NCBI RefSeq assembly: GCF_014192105.1
Contig: NZ_JACHXK010000003.1
Location: 434,001-498,000, forward strand
Source of the DNA: Paenibacillus phyllosphaerae
GTDB lineage: Bacteria; Bacillota; Bacilli; Paenibacillales; Paenibacillaceae
DNA length: 64,000 nt
Direction: 5' to 3'
Of the stretch, positions 1 to 10,631 are shown piece by piece. The notes beneath the pieces are model-generated. The model was not told the origin of the DNA and searched no databases. It saw only the letters and a list, made by a program, of their open reading frames with translations. Every line of letters starts with the position of its first letter. Within the stretch, counting starts at the first letter, position 1. The translations under genes were made by a program, and so were the position numbers.

Positions 1-1110
1 ATGAACGTGCTGCCGGGCATGCAGGCTGCCTTCGTGGACATCGGCCTGGCGAAGAATGCTTTTCTCTATATTGATGACGTTCTTCATCCGCATCTTGAAC
101 GGCAGCCGAAGGAGAAACCTCCGATTACGGATCTGTTGACGCGGGGGCAGGAGTTGATCGTTCAGGTCGTCAAGGAGCCGCTTGGCGGCAAAGGGGCACG
201 CGTGACGACCCATTACTCGTTGCCGGGACGATTCCTTGTCTATATGCCTCATGCGGACTACATCGGCGTATCCAAGAAGGTGAACGGAGAGGCGGAGCGG
301 GGAAGGTTGCGCGGTACGGCTGAAGCCATTCGGCAAGCCGGGGAAGGCATCATTATGCGCACGGCAGCAGGCGGGGAAGCGGTCGAAGCCTTGGAAGCGG
401 ATGTGGCTTTTCTCCGCCAGAGATGGCACAGCATCGAGCAGCAAGCAGTACATCACACGGCTCCGAGCGAGTTGCATCGCGAAGCGGGGCTGTCTCTGCG
501 CATCGTGCGCGACTATCTGACTGCTGAAACCGACGAAATCTGGGTGGATGACCGGAATCATTATGCGGAGATGGAATTAATGGTGAAACAGATGGCACCG
601 TCGCTTGCGCCGAGGCTGAAGCTGCATCGCCAGAACGGATCCGTATTCGATTATTACCGGGTGCGAGATCAGCTGCACGAAGCATTCGACCGTCGCATTC
701 GACTTATCAGCGGGGGCGATCTGGTCTGGGATACGACGGAGGCGCTGACGGTCATTGACGTCAATACGGGCAAATACGTTGGGACAAGCCATCTGGAGGA
801 TACCGTCTTCCGGACGAATATGGAAGCAGCCGAGCAGATCGCAAGACTGCTGCGCCTGCGCGATACTGGCGGCATTATCATCGTCGATTTTATCGATATG
901 GAGCTCGAAGGCCATCGCGAGGAGGTGCTTCGGCGACTGGAATCGCTCGTGAGGCTCGACCGAACGAAGTGTCAAATCGTCGGCTGGACGCGCCTCGGTT
1001 TGCTGGAGCTCACTCGAAAAAAAGTACGCGAACATGCGAGTTCGCACCGGTTGGAGACATGTCCGATTTGCAAAGGCAAAGGAAAAGTGCAAAGTTCGCC
1101 GCAAATCTAG
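1..1110 (+). CDS. rng: Ribonuclease G (RNase E/G family), 5' end missing
   Basis: This is the C-terminal 369 residues of an RNase E/G-type endoribonuclease, which cuts single-stranded regions of rRNA precursors and mRNA. The frame is open from base 1. The methionine at base 1 lies inside the family's S1-domain motif (NVLPGMQAAFVDIG), so the true start is upstream of the window. The catalytic DNase I-like domain is visible: DVNTG (Asp about 253) and VDFIDM (Asp about 296) are the metal-binding aspartates. A CPICKGKG zinc-link motif near the C-terminus fits a short RNase G rather than a long RNase E. It lies just upstream of rplU, a common arrangement. No terminator is seen after it. Confidence 0.93.
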   Translation: MNVLPGMQAAFVDIGLAKNAFLYIDDVLHPHLERQPKEKPPITDLLTRGQELIVQVVKEPLGGKGARVTTHYSLPGRFLVYMPHADYIGVSKKVNGEAERGRLRGTAEAIRQAGEGIIMRTAAGGEAVEALEADVAFLRQRWHSIEQQAVHHTAPSELHREAGLSLRIVRDYLTAETDEIWVDDRNHYAEMELMVKQMAPSLAPRLKLHRQNGSVFDYYRVRDQLHEAFDRRIRLISGGDLVWDTTEALTVIDVNTGKYVGTSHLEDTVFRTNMEAAEQIARLLRLRDTGGIIIVDFIDMELEGHREEVLRRLESLVRLDRTKCQIVGWTRLGLLELTRKKVREHASSHRLETCPICKGKGKVQSSPQI

Positions 1111-1152
1111 TCATAATTCGGGCTATAATGGTCGATATTAGTAGAATAGCTG

Positions 1153-1182
1153 TTGCTAATGGGTTCTAAACTGTGTTACAAT
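1153..1182 (+). promoter_or_regulatory. Probable sigma-A promoter of rplU-prp-rpmA
   Basis: TTGCTA (1153-1158) is followed after 18 nt by TACAAT (1177-1182), with a TGn extension before the -10. It lies about 130 nt upstream of rplU. A second TATAAT occurs near 1124 without a good -35. Confidence 0.55.
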
Positions 1183-1311
1183 GCTCGAGTGCCTATGAAA
1201 GGTTCCTTTCTAGCACACATACCGCACAGAACAGGTATCAAGATCGATTTGCGTTATTCGCAAGCGGCACCTGTATCAGGCGAGTCTTCGAAACAAGGAG
1301 GTGCACCCACA
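1183..1311 (+). promoter_or_regulatory. rplU 5' leader, candidate L21 autoregulatory element
   Basis: A 5'UTR of about 125 nt can form several hairpins: ATACC/GGTAT (1219-1223/1234-1238) and TTGCG/CGCAA (1249-1253/1259-1263). GCACCT (1267-1272) is exactly complementary to AGGTGC (1299-1304), which contains the 3' half of the rplU Shine-Dalgarno sequence. Pairing would hide the ribosome site. Firmicutes are known to carry an L21 leader RNA at this position. That this is the same family is inferred from position and pairing only. Confidence 0.5.
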
Positions 1312-1623
1312 ATGTACGCAATTATCGAAACTGGTGGCAAGCAATACAAAGTTCAAGAAGGCGATGTTCTTTTCATCGAGAAATTGGACGCTCCAGAGAG
1401 CGGCACTTACACGTTTGATCGTGTACTGGCTGTTTCTAGCGAGAACGGTCTGGTAACAGGTACTCCGGTCGTATCCGGCGCAACTGTAACAGCAACTGTC
1501 GAGAAGCACGGTAAAGGCAAGAAAATTATCGTCTTCAAATATAAGGCGAAGAAAAACTACCGCCGTAAGCAAGGTCATCGTCAACCGTATACAAAAGTAA
1601 CAATCGGCAAAATCCAAGCTTAA
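1312..1623 (+). CDS. rplU: 50S ribosomal protein L21
   Basis: A 103-residue protein of the usual L21 length, starting [14 protein letters not shown] and carrying the C-terminal KKKNYRR-type rRNA-binding segment ([13 protein letters not shown]) of the family. It binds 23S rRNA in the large subunit. The ATG at 1312 is preceded by AAGGAGGTG (1295-1303) at good spacing; a longer frame upstream is not needed. It is the first gene of the conserved rplU-prp-rpmA cluster. The SD can pair with an upstream leader segment, which may allow autoregulation. Confidence 0.97.
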   Translation: MYAIIETGGKQYKVQEGDVLFIEKLDAPESGTYTFDRVLAVSSENGLVTGTPVVSGATVTATVEKHGKGKKIIVFKYKAKKNYRRKQGHRQPYTKVTIGKIQA

Positions 1624-1641
1624 TCGCAAGGATGATGCGAG

Positions 1642-1980
1642 ATGATTACAGTTACGATTGTACGATCGGCGGATGACAACCGAATTACATCTTTTGCGAT
1701 TACGGGACATGCTAACTTTGCGAAACGCGGCCAAGACATTGTCTGCGCCGGCGTATCGACGGTTTCGGTAGGAACGGTGAACGCGATTGAGGAGTTGACC
1801 GGCGTAGCCCTTCCGGCTTCCATGAAGAGCGGCTGGCTGCAGTCGGACATTCCGCTTCAAGCGGATGATTCGGTGAATGAACGAATACAACTTTTACTGG
1901 AATCGATGCGAGTTATGCTCCAATCGATTGCAGTTTCCTATCGGAAATATGTTGAGGTTCGTGAACAATCTCAATCTTAG
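1642..1980 (+). CDS. prp: Ribosomal-processing cysteine protease Prp
   Basis: A 112-residue protein of the Prp (YsxB) family, the cysteine protease that removes the N-terminal extension of ribosomal protein L27 in Firmicutes and relatives. The catalytic pair is visible as His23 in the TGHA motif and Cys35 in the DIVCAGVS motif. The ATG at 1642 overlaps no neighbour and lies 18 nt after rplU. Its substrate L27 is encoded immediately downstream and carries the matching cleavage sequence, so enzyme and substrate are co-transcribed. Confidence 0.95.
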   Translation: MITVTIVRSADDNRITSFAITGHANFAKRGQDIVCAGVSTVSVGTVNAIEELTGVALPASMKSGWLQSDIPLQADDSVNERIQLLLESMRVMLQSIAVSYRKYVEVREQSQS

Positions 1981-2000
1981 GAATAAAGGAGGGAAAAACC

Positions 2001-2309
2001 ATGTTGAAACTGAATCTTCAGCTTTTCGCTTCCAAGAAGGGTGTAGGTTCCACGAAGAACGGTCGTGACTCGCATTCGAAACGTCTTGGCGCTAAACGTG
2101 CTGACGGTCAAGCGGTAACGGCAGGAAGCATCCTCTTCCGTCAACGCGGAACGAAAATTCACCCAGGCAACAACGTTGGCATCGGTAAAGATGACACGCT
2201 GTTCGCATTGGTGGAAGGCGTTGTTAAGTTTGAACGTTGGGGACGTGACCGTAAGAAAGTCAGCGTCTACCCGATCGCAGTTGCTCCGGTAGCGGCAGCA
2301 GTTGAGTAA
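2001..2309 (+). CDS. rpmA: 50S ribosomal protein L27 with Prp-cleaved N-terminus
   Basis: A 102-residue L27, a large-subunit protein whose N-terminus reaches the peptidyl-transferase centre. The first residues, [14 protein letters not shown], are the Firmicute-type extension cut by Prp after Phe9, which exposes the mature ASKKG end. The body has the conserved [14 protein letters not shown] segment. The SD GGAGGG lies just before ATG 2001. A strong terminator follows, closing the ribosomal operon. Confidence 0.97.
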   Translation: MLKLNLQLFASKKGVGSTKNGRDSHSKRLGAKRADGQAVTAGSILFRQRGTKIHPGNNVGIGKDDTLFALVEGVVKFERWGRDRKKVSVYPIAVAPVAAAVE

Positions 2310-2321
2310 GGAACAAGCGAA

Positions 2322-2356
2322 CGCCCCGGTCCTGGTTGCAGGGCCGGGGTTTTTTG
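2322..2356 (+). terminator. Intrinsic terminator after rpmA
   Basis: CCCCGG (2324-2329) pairs with CCGGGG (2344-2349) around a 14-nt loop and is followed by TTTTTT. Confidence 0.9.
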
Positions 2357-2443
2357 CCGCTTACGGGCAGTGCATGCGATGACGCGCAAACTGTGCTCCT
2401 TTTGACCAACATGCCACGGGGAGTGAACTTTGCGCGCCATCGT

Positions 2444-2451
2444 GCTATACT
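2444..2451 (+). promoter_or_regulatory. Possible extended -10 promoter for spo0B-obg
   Basis: TGCTATACT contains a TATACT -10 (2446-2451) with a TG extension, 41 nt before the spo0B start and after the rpmA terminator. The -35 (GTGAAC, 2423-2428) is poor. Confidence 0.4.
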
Positions 2452-2491
2452 GGTGAGGTCAAGGAAAGAACAGGAAAGTAGGGCAGTATGG

Positions 2492-4565
<2,074 letters not shown>

Positions 4566-4575
4566 GCGAAGTAGA

Positions 4576-4624
4576 AGCTGCTCTTGTATATCCGGTTTAC
4601 CGGTATGCAAGGCGGCTTTTTTTT
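4576..4624 (+). terminator. Intrinsic terminator after obg
   Basis: A long imperfect stem pairs the arm starting AGCTGC near 4576 with the arm ending GCGGCT near 4617 around a TTT/A loop, with G-U pairs. It is followed by eight T. Confidence 0.88.
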
Positions 4625-4741
4625 GATTGATTCGGCTAATCGGCTTCCAAGATCTCCGAATTTTCGCCGATTTACGGTAACTTTTTTTCCTACTGGGAGC
4701 CCTTTCCGTTATAATAGGGGCATTATGCAGCAATCCACCTA

Positions 4742-4770
4742 TTGCCGCTGAGCCGTTTATCCGCTATAAT
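4742..4770 (+). promoter_or_regulatory. Probable promoter of pheB-hom-thrB-pheA
   Basis: TTGCCG (4742-4747), a 17-nt spacer and a perfect TATAAT (4765-4770) lie 44 nt before pheB. Another TATAAT at 4710-4715 has no good -35. Confidence 0.6.
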
Positions 4771-4813
4771 GTCCACTATAAGTGTACAGATGTCTTTATT
4801 AGGAGGACGATCA

Positions 4814-5251
4814 GTGTCGGAACGATATTTTGTCGTTCGGGAGGACATTTTGCCGGAAGGAATCGTGAAGACGATTCAGGTGAAAGAGATGCTCCAACGC
4901 GGCGAAGCAGCGACCGTCCACGAGGCCGTGGAGCGCGTTGGTCTTAGCCGCAGCGCCTTTTACAAATATAAAGACGGTGTCTACGCGTTGAACCAGCTGA
5001 AGCGGGAGCAGATCGTAACGATATCCGTTGACCTGGAGCATCGCGCCGGCTTGTTGTCCAAAGTGCTCGGATTAGTAGCGGAATCCGAGGGCAATGTGCT
5101 GACGATTCACCAGTCCATTCCGCTGCAAGGATTCGCTAACGTCGTTATTTCCGTTGATACGTCGCCAATGAGCGGGACGCCTAATGAGTTGCTCGAGAAC
5201 ATGCGCAGTCTCGCGGGCGTGCGCAAGGCGTCAATCATCGGACAAGGATAA
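4814..5251 (+). CDS. pheB: ACT-domain protein PheB (UPF0735)
   Basis: A 145-residue protein of the PheB/UPF0735 family: an N-terminal helix-turn-helix-like segment (VGLSRSAFYKYKDG, about residues 45-58) followed by an ACT domain (about 68-145) that probably senses an amino acid. Function is not established; despite the name it is not a chorismate mutase. GTG 4814 is preceded by AGGAGGA (4801-4807) at ideal spacing and matches the family start SERYFVVRED. It is the first gene of an operon for aspartate-family and phenylalanine synthesis, which suggests a regulatory role there. Confidence 0.88.
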   Translation: MSERYFVVREDILPEGIVKTIQVKEMLQRGEAATVHEAVERVGLSRSAFYKYKDGVYALNQLKREQIVTISVDLEHRAGLLSKVLGLVAESEGNVLTIHQSIPLQGFANVVISVDTSPMSGTPNELLENMRSLAGVRKASIIGQG

Positions 5252-5275
5252 TTGAAGGAAGATGGAGGAGAACTA

Positions 5276-6562
5276 ATGAAACCGATCAAAGTAGGCTTGC
5301 TTGGCCTTGGTACTGTTGGTACAGGGGTCGTTCGTATTGTGGAAGGCCATCAAGAGGATCTGCAAAGCCAGGTGGGCTCGCCGATCGTCATCGAGAAAGT
5401 GCTCGTGCAGAATAAGAGCAAATCGCGCGGCATTCATGTGAACCCGGATAAACTGACCGAGGATCCATGGGATATCGTGAACGATCCGGAGATCGACGTT
5501 ATCGTCGAAGTAATGGGCGGCATCGAGAATACAAGAACTTATATTCTTGAGGCGCTCGCTCGCGGCAAGCATATCGTAACGGCGAATAAGGATCTGATGG
5601 CCGTGCACGGTCCCGAGATTCTGACCAAGGCGCACGAGCATGGCTGTGACGTCCTCTATGAAGCAAGTGTCGCCGGCGGTATTCCGATCATTCGTACGTT
5701 GATCGAAGGTTTCTCTTCGGACCGGATCACGAAGATTATGGGCATCGTGAACGGCACGACGAACTTCATCTTGACGAAGATGAGCAAGGAAGGCGCGGCT
5801 TATGACGTGGTGCTGAAAGAAGCGCAAGAGCTCGGTTATGCCGAAGCTGATCCGACCTCCGACGTTGAGGGACTCGATGCCGCTCGCAAAATGACGATTC
5901 TGGCGTCCCTCGGCTTCCGTTCCGACGTATCGCTCGAAGATGTCGATGTGAAAGGCATCTCGAAGGTCAGCCGCGAGGATATCGCTTATGCGAAGCGTCT
6001 TGGTTACGAGATGAAGCTGCTCGGGATCGCTGAGCGCCAGGATGACTATATCAGCGTCGCGGTTCAACCTACGATGGTCAAGAACTCCCATCCGATCGCT
6101 TCCGTTAACGGCGTGTTCAATGCCGTATACGTATACGGCGAAGCGGTAGGCGAGACAATGTTCTACGGTGCGGGCGCAGGTGAGCTGCCGACGGCGACCT
6201 CCGTTGTCGCTGACCTGGTAGCCGTGGTCAAGAATCTCAGACTCGGCGTGAACGGCAAGCAGCTGACGCTGACCTACAAAGAGAAGAAGCTGAAGACGGA
6301 CGAACAGATCGCCTCCAAGTATTTCTTGCTTCTGCACGTGGATGATCGTGCAGGCGTACTCGCGCGCATTACGCAAGCATTCGCGGAGTTCGAAGTGAGT
6401 CTGGAGTCGGTTGTCCAGCAGCCTAATGCTACGCTCCCTGAGGCGGAGATCATTATCATTACGCATGATGCCAGCAAAGCGGCTGTGAATAAGGTTCTGG
6501 CTGCATTCGAATCGATGGACGTCGTCAAGAGCGTCAAGAGCGTCTATCGCGTAGAAGGTTAA
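5276..6562 (+). CDS. hom: Homoserine dehydrogenase
   Basis: A 428-residue enzyme that reduces aspartate semialdehyde to homoserine with NAD(P)H, the branch to threonine and methionine. It has an N-terminal Rossmann motif GLLGLGTVGTG, a catalytic domain with the GGIPIIRTL and GIVNGTTNFIL family signatures, and a C-terminal ACT domain (about residue 350 onward) for threonine feedback. ATG 5276 follows GGAGGAG; the in-frame TTG at 5252 has no spaced SD. It lies 24 nt after pheB and is followed by thrB. Confidence 0.96.
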   Translation: MKPIKVGLLGLGTVGTGVVRIVEGHQEDLQSQVGSPIVIEKVLVQNKSKSRGIHVNPDKLTEDPWDIVNDPEIDVIVEVMGGIENTRTYILEALARGKHIVTANKDLMAVHGPEILTKAHEHGCDVLYEASVAGGIPIIRTLIEGFSSDRITKIMGIVNGTTNFILTKMSKEGAAYDVVLKEAQELGYAEADPTSDVEGLDAARKMTILASLGFRSDVSLEDVDVKGISKVSREDIAYAKRLGYEMKLLGIAERQDDYISVAVQPTMVKNSHPIASVNGVFNAVYVYGEAVGETMFYGAGAGELPTATSVVADLVAVVKNLRLGVNGKQLTLTYKEKKLKTDEQIASKYFLLLHVDDRAGVLARITQAFAEFEVSLESVVQQPNATLPEAEIIIITHDASKAAVNKVLAAFESMDVVKSVKSVYRVEG

Positions 6563-6606
6563 CCGCAAGAGCAGCAGTTATTCACAGGTTGGAAGGTGAA
6601 ATAAAG

Positions 6607-7578
6607 ATGTCTGAGCGTCACGTACTAGTTAGAATCCCGGCGAGCACGGCGAATTTGGGACCAGGCTTTGATACCCTGGGCATGGCGTTATCGCTGTATG
6701 CTTGGCTGGAGATGAGCATCTCGCAATCCGGTGAAACGACATTCGATCTCCACGGGATGGATGGCGTGCCTCGCGATAAATCCAATTTGATCTATAAAGT
6801 CGCTCAGCTTGTATTCGAGGAAGCTGGCGTCGTAATCCCTGAGCTGCACATAGCGATGTACAGCGAGATTCCGCTTACGCGCGGATTAGGGAGCAGCGCT
6901 TCGGCGATTGTCGGGGCTTTGACTGCGGCGAACGCTTTGATTGGCAATGTGCTGTCTAATGACCGTCTATTCCAGATTGCAACCCAGCTGGAAGGGCATC
7001 CCGACAATGTCGGAGCCTCCTTGTTCGGGGGCATCGTGGTCTCGGCCTGGGATGGCAAGCGTGCGGAGCATGTAAGGCTCGAGCCTCCTCAGGAGCTCGA
7101 CGTGTTGGTCGCCATTCCGAACTTCCAGCTGTCCACCGAGAAGGCCAGACATGCGCTGCCGACCGAGATCTCGATGAAAGACGCGGTATTCAACGTTTGC
7201 AACAGTTCCTTGCTGGTAGCCGCATTCGCCAGCGGACGGCTGGATTTGATCCGGCATGCGATGCGAGATCGGCTTCATCAGCCATACCGGGCGGCACTCA
7301 TTCCTGGCATGGCTGCGATTCTGGATCAGGCTTGCGAGCATGGCGCCTTAGGCGCAGCGCTCAGCGGCGCCGGTCCTACCCTGCTTGCATTCTCGGCAGC
7401 CAGCAGCACGAGCAAGCCGCAGCTTGAGAGCTTCCTGCAAGATACGCTCCTAAGCGAAGGGATCACATCGACGATTCAGTGGCTGCGTCCGGATCTGCAA
7501 GGACCGCAGGTGACAGTACGGGAACAGCATGACGGCCTGTCCTTCATGGATCGCATTAAAGGAGAAATCGTTTCATGA
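6607..7578 (+). CDS. thrB: Homoserine kinase
   Basis: A 323-residue GHMP-family kinase that phosphorylates homoserine for threonine synthesis. Motifs seen are the N-terminal PASTANLGPGFDTLG, the GHMP ATP-binding loop LTRGLGSSASAIVGA (about 90-104), and the C-terminal AALSGAGPTLLAF. ATG 6607 is preceded by GGAAGGTG; an earlier in-frame TTG at 6589 overlaps that SD. The last codons overlap the pheA start (ATGA), implying translational coupling. Confidence 0.96.
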   Translation: MSERHVLVRIPASTANLGPGFDTLGMALSLYAWLEMSISQSGETTFDLHGMDGVPRDKSNLIYKVAQLVFEEAGVVIPELHIAMYSEIPLTRGLGSSASAIVGALTAANALIGNVLSNDRLFQIATQLEGHPDNVGASLFGGIVVSAWDGKRAEHVRLEPPQELDVLVAIPNFQLSTEKARHALPTEISMKDAVFNVCNSSLLVAAFASGRLDLIRHAMRDRLHQPYRAALIPGMAAILDQACEHGALGAALSGAGPTLLAFSAASSTSKPQLESFLQDTLLSEGITSTIQWLRPDLQGPQVTVREQHDGLSFMDRIKGEIVS

Positions 7579-8447
7579 TTAAAGTAGCTCTGCTGCCGGC
7601 TGGCTCGGTTTCGGACGAAGCAGCCCGTTATTTGTTCGCCGGCCAAGAGGCGCAGTATGTCTATCATAAGCTGATTGCCGACGTGTTCGTGTCGACGGAC
7701 AACGGAACGACGGATTACAGCATCATTCCGATCGAGAATACGATTGAGGGCTCCGTCACGCTACATAGCGATTGGCTGGTCCATGAGGTCGACCTTCCGA
7801 TTCAGGCGGAATGGGTGTACCCGTCCATCCAGAATCTGATTGGACATCAAAGCGAGCTCACGAGCGGGCAAGGCGAACTGGATTACAGCAGAATCGTAAA
7901 AGTGCTCAGCCACCCGGTCGCCATGGCGCAATGCCAGCAGTACTTGAAGGAGAATCTGCCGCATGCGGATCAAGAGCATGTGAGCAGTACGGCCGAAGCG
8001 GTCCGGATCGTTCGCGATAATCCCGGCCTGGGCTGGGCGGCAATCGGGACGACGATTGCGGCCGGCAACAACGGGCTGCAGGTATTCGATCGCGGCGTAA
8101 CCGATCATGATAATAATTTCACTCGGTTCCTATTGGTGGGGGATCGGCCATTTACCGAGCGCACATCGGACGCACATAAGACAAGCATTCTGGTCACGTT
8201 GCCGGAAGACTTCCCGGGCGCGCTGCATCAAGTGCTGTCTGCCTTCGCATGGCGGAAGATCAACTTGTCGCGGATCGAATCCCGTCCGACGAAGAAGAAG
8301 CTCGGCACGTACTATTTCTTTATCGATATTAATCTGTCGATGGAGTCTGTGCTGCTGACGGCGGCCATTGCCGAGATTGAGGCGCTGGGCTGCCAGGTCC
8401 GCATTCTGGGCAGTTATCCAAGTTTCACCTTTACGACAGCTGAATAA
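7575..8447 (+). CDS. pheA: Prephenate dehydratase
   Basis: A 290-residue monofunctional prephenate dehydratase, converting prephenate to phenylpyruvate. The catalytic NNFTRF motif (Thr-Arg-Phe) is at about residue 181, followed by a regulatory ACT domain with the ESRPTKK phenylalanine-binding motif near the C-terminus. The ATG overlaps the thrB stop by 4 nt; the SD AAAGGAG lies inside thrB. It ends the operon before a terminator. Prephenate is also the cofactor source for the tRNA hydroxylation genes at 53-55 kb. Confidence 0.96.
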   Translation: MIKVALLPAGSVSDEAARYLFAGQEAQYVYHKLIADVFVSTDNGTTDYSIIPIENTIEGSVTLHSDWLVHEVDLPIQAEWVYPSIQNLIGHQSELTSGQGELDYSRIVKVLSHPVAMAQCQQYLKENLPHADQEHVSSTAEAVRIVRDNPGLGWAAIGTTIAAGNNGLQVFDRGVTDHDNNFTRFLLVGDRPFTERTSDAHKTSILVTLPEDFPGALHQVLSAFAWRKINLSRIESRPTKKKLGTYYFFIDINLSMESVLLTAAIAEIEALGCQVRILGSYPSFTFTTAE

Positions 8448-8463
8448 GACAGGATTGACGGTT

Positions 8464-8512
8464 GAAGAGCACGGCTTTCGCTATCGGCGAGACGGGCTCT
8501 TCATTTTTTTTT
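8464..8512 (+). terminator. Intrinsic terminator after pheA
   Basis: GAAGAGC (8464-8470) pairs with GCTCTTC (8496-8502), followed by A and nine T. Confidence 0.88.
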
Positions 8513-8617
8513 GCCCCGGATGGGCGACACTCGCCTATTTCCTGCATAGGATGTAAGGATAAACAACGGGCATTTGCCTGTTGCGAACGTATGAGAGGCG
8601 CTAGGAGGTAAGTGCGA

Positions 8618-10492
8618 GTGAAAATCCATATCGTCAAGAAGGGCGACACGCTGTACTTCATTGCCAAGAAGTACAATGTTCAGCTGGAGGAAGTGCTGAA
8701 GCTTAACCCGAACATAACGGATCCGAATGAGCTTGAAGTTGGGCAAAAGGTTAAGGTGCCGACATGGAAACCGGTCCAGGTCGACATCATGCATCAGCAT
8801 GTCGTCAAGCAGGGGGATACGCTGTGGAAGCTGTCCAAGGCTTGGGGCGTTCCGCTCAGCGACATGATTAAGGCTAACCCGCAGTTGAAAAACCCGAACG
8901 TGCTGTTGACCGGCGAAGTCGTTAACGTTCCGAAACCGGGCTCGCCGATCGTTGTGCCTGAGATCGAGAACGGCGCACATCCAGGCAGTACGCATCATCA
9001 TCCGTTGCATCCGCTATCTGTCATGCAGGGCGTGCAAGGTCTGGTGAACAAGATTCCGACAGATGTACTGCCTTCCATCCCGTTCGTAGGCAAAAAGTCG
9101 ACCGCGCCGATCGCCGGTAAGGCGGATACCTCCCCGATTCCGGGCAAAGCAGATACGGCTCCAATCACAGGCAAAGCCGACACCGCGCCTATTCCGCTGC
9201 CGACACCTGTGCCAGAGCCTGAACCGGCCCCTGTGGAAGAGCCTGTAGCTGAAGCGCCGGTCGAAGAGGTACCTGTCGTTGAACCGCCGGTCCAACTGCC
9301 GATCATCGAGATCGAGCTGCCTATCGAGAAGCCGAAACCGACCTATGGCTATGGAGTACCGCAAGAGATGAAGCCGACTTATGGCTACGGGCTACCGCAA
9401 GAGAAACCGACCTATGGATACGGGCTACCGCAAGAAACGAAGCCGTCTTATGGCTATCAGGCGCCGCATGAACACGAGAAGCATATTGATCTGTTCCAAC
9501 AATATGGAATACCAGCTACGGAGGTCTTGGCGCTTCAGGAGCTGCCGAAGTATCCGGAGGAGAAACCGGCTAGTCATGGGTACGGATATGGAGGTCCGAC
9601 TGCGCCTGTGCAGCATGGCCATCACGGATATGGTTACGGCCCGCAAGCTCAGCCTACCTATGTGAGCCCTGCAGAGGAAGATGATTGCCCTCCTACAGGA
9701 TTGGGAGCATCGACGCTTCCATGGGGAGCTCCGGTGCCGATTACGCCGCCGCATGGATACGGTTATGAAACTTCCGCGCCTGCCGACAATGCGGGATACG
9801 GCAGCGGTTACGGCTATGGCTCGGGCCATGTTTCGCCGATCGAGTATGGCGGTCACACCGGATACGGCGATTATAACCCGACGGTATCGCCAACGGAGTC
9901 AGGCCATGCAGGCTATGGCTACGGTGAGACATCCACTGGCTCGATTAATTTAGGTCATTACGGATATGGTCAACCGACAGCTTCGCCGGTCGATCATGCG
10001 CAACACGGTTATGGTCACGGACCGACGGCTGTTTCCCCGCAGGAGACAGGGCATTATGGTTACGGTTATGGTCCGACATTGGCTTCGCCGGTCGAGTCGG
10101 CTCATCATGGCTACGGCTATGGCTACGGGCACGGGGGCCAATCGCCGATCGAAGCGCCTCATGGCGGATATGGTTATGACGCGCACAATGTCGCACCTCA
10201 AGCTGCCGGACCATGGGGCGTTCCGACGTACGGCTATTCCGGATATGGCCAAATTTCGCCGCTCCAAACGCTCGAAGTCAGCAAAAAGCTGGACGATTGC
10301 GGATGCGGCGATAATAGGGAAAAAGAGGCTGAGGTTCAGGCCGAAGACGATTTTGAATTAAAGCTGGATCTGCCGCAAGCAAGCCACAAGCCGGCGCGTA
10401 AACCGGTCAAGAAAGCGGCCGCCAAGACCCGCTCCTCGCGTTCTTCGCAATCGAAGCGCCACGGTGCAAGCCTGCCTTGGATTAACCGGTAA
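8618..10492 (+). CDS. safA: SafA-like spore coat morphogenetic protein, two LysM domains
   Basis: About 624 residues. Two LysM domains are at the N-terminus (about 1-46, KIHIVKKGDTLYFIAKKY, and 55-102, HVVKQGDTLWKLSKAW) and should bind cortex peptidoglycan. Then come KADT-type repeats (about 160-193), a Pro/Glu/Val segment, TYGYG-PQE repeats (about 242-281), a long Gly/Tyr/His-rich repeat region (about 320-550), a CGCGD motif, and a basic Lys/Arg/Ser tail. SafA directs inner-coat assembly in Bacillus; here the assignment rests on the N-terminus MKIHIVxKGDTL and on position between pheA and bofC as in B. subtilis. GTG 8618 has AGGAGG nine bases upstream; the GTG at 8612 is too close. The low-complexity body is unlike the B. 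subtilis protein. Confidence 0.85.
   Translation: MKIHIVKKGDTLYFIAKKYNVQLEEVLKLNPNITDPNELEVGQKVKVPTWKPVQVDIMHQHVVKQGDTLWKLSKAWGVPLSDMIKANPQLKNPNVLLTGEVVNVPKPGSPIVVPEIENGAHPGSTHHHPLHPLSVMQGVQGLVNKIPTDVLPSIPFVGKKSTAPIAGKADTSPIPGKADTAPITGKADTAPIPLPTPVPEPEPAPVEEPVAEAPVEEVPVVEPPVQLPIIEIELPIEKPKPTYGYGVPQEMKPTYGYGLPQEKPTYGYGLPQETKPSYGYQAPHEHEKHIDLFQQYGIPATEVLALQELPKYPEEKPASHGYGYGGPTAPVQHGHHGYGYGPQAQPTYVSPAEEDDCPPTGLGASTLPWGAPVPITPPHGYGYETSAPADNAGYGSGYGYGSGHVSPIEYGGHTGYGDYNPTVSPTESGHAGYGYGETSTGSINLGHYGYGQPTASPVDHAQHGYGHGPTAVSPQETGHYGYGYGPTLASPVESAHHGYGYGYGHGGQSPIEAPHGGYGYDAHNVAPQAAGPWGVPTYGYSGYGQISPLQTLEVSKKLDDCGCGDNREKEAEVQAEDDFELKLDLPQASHKPARKPVKKAAAKTRSSRSSQSKRHGASLPWINR
9094..10260 (+). repeat. 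Protein-coding repeats inside safA
   Basis: Three repeat types follow one another: about four GKADTxPI units (9094-9200), three PTYGYGxPQE units (9340-9450), then about six units of roughly 20 residues with the pattern SPxExxHxGYGYG (about 9830-10180). Bases drift at synonymous sites, so these are selected protein repeats, not fresh DNA duplications. Confidence 0.8.
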
Positions 10493-10507
10493 TGCAACAG
10501 AGACTTC

Positions 10508-10539
10508 GACCTGCTGCTTAATAAGCGGCAGGTCTTTTT
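10508..10539 (+). terminator. Intrinsic terminator after safA
   Basis: GACCTGC pairs with GCAGGTC around an inner GCTT/AAGC stem; TTTTT follows. Confidence 0.9.
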
Positions 10540-10631
10540 GCGTTGAAGATGCAACTTGCAGGTTATTCATGCATAATTCCCCAATAGGAGCGGGACACTA
10601 GCAAAAAAGGAAAAAAGGGGTGCTTTCGCAG

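Noticed and set aside
5273-6568. A 431-codon open frame on the minus strand opposite hom
   Set aside because: Same reason: it covers the whole of hom with no SD and no family features.
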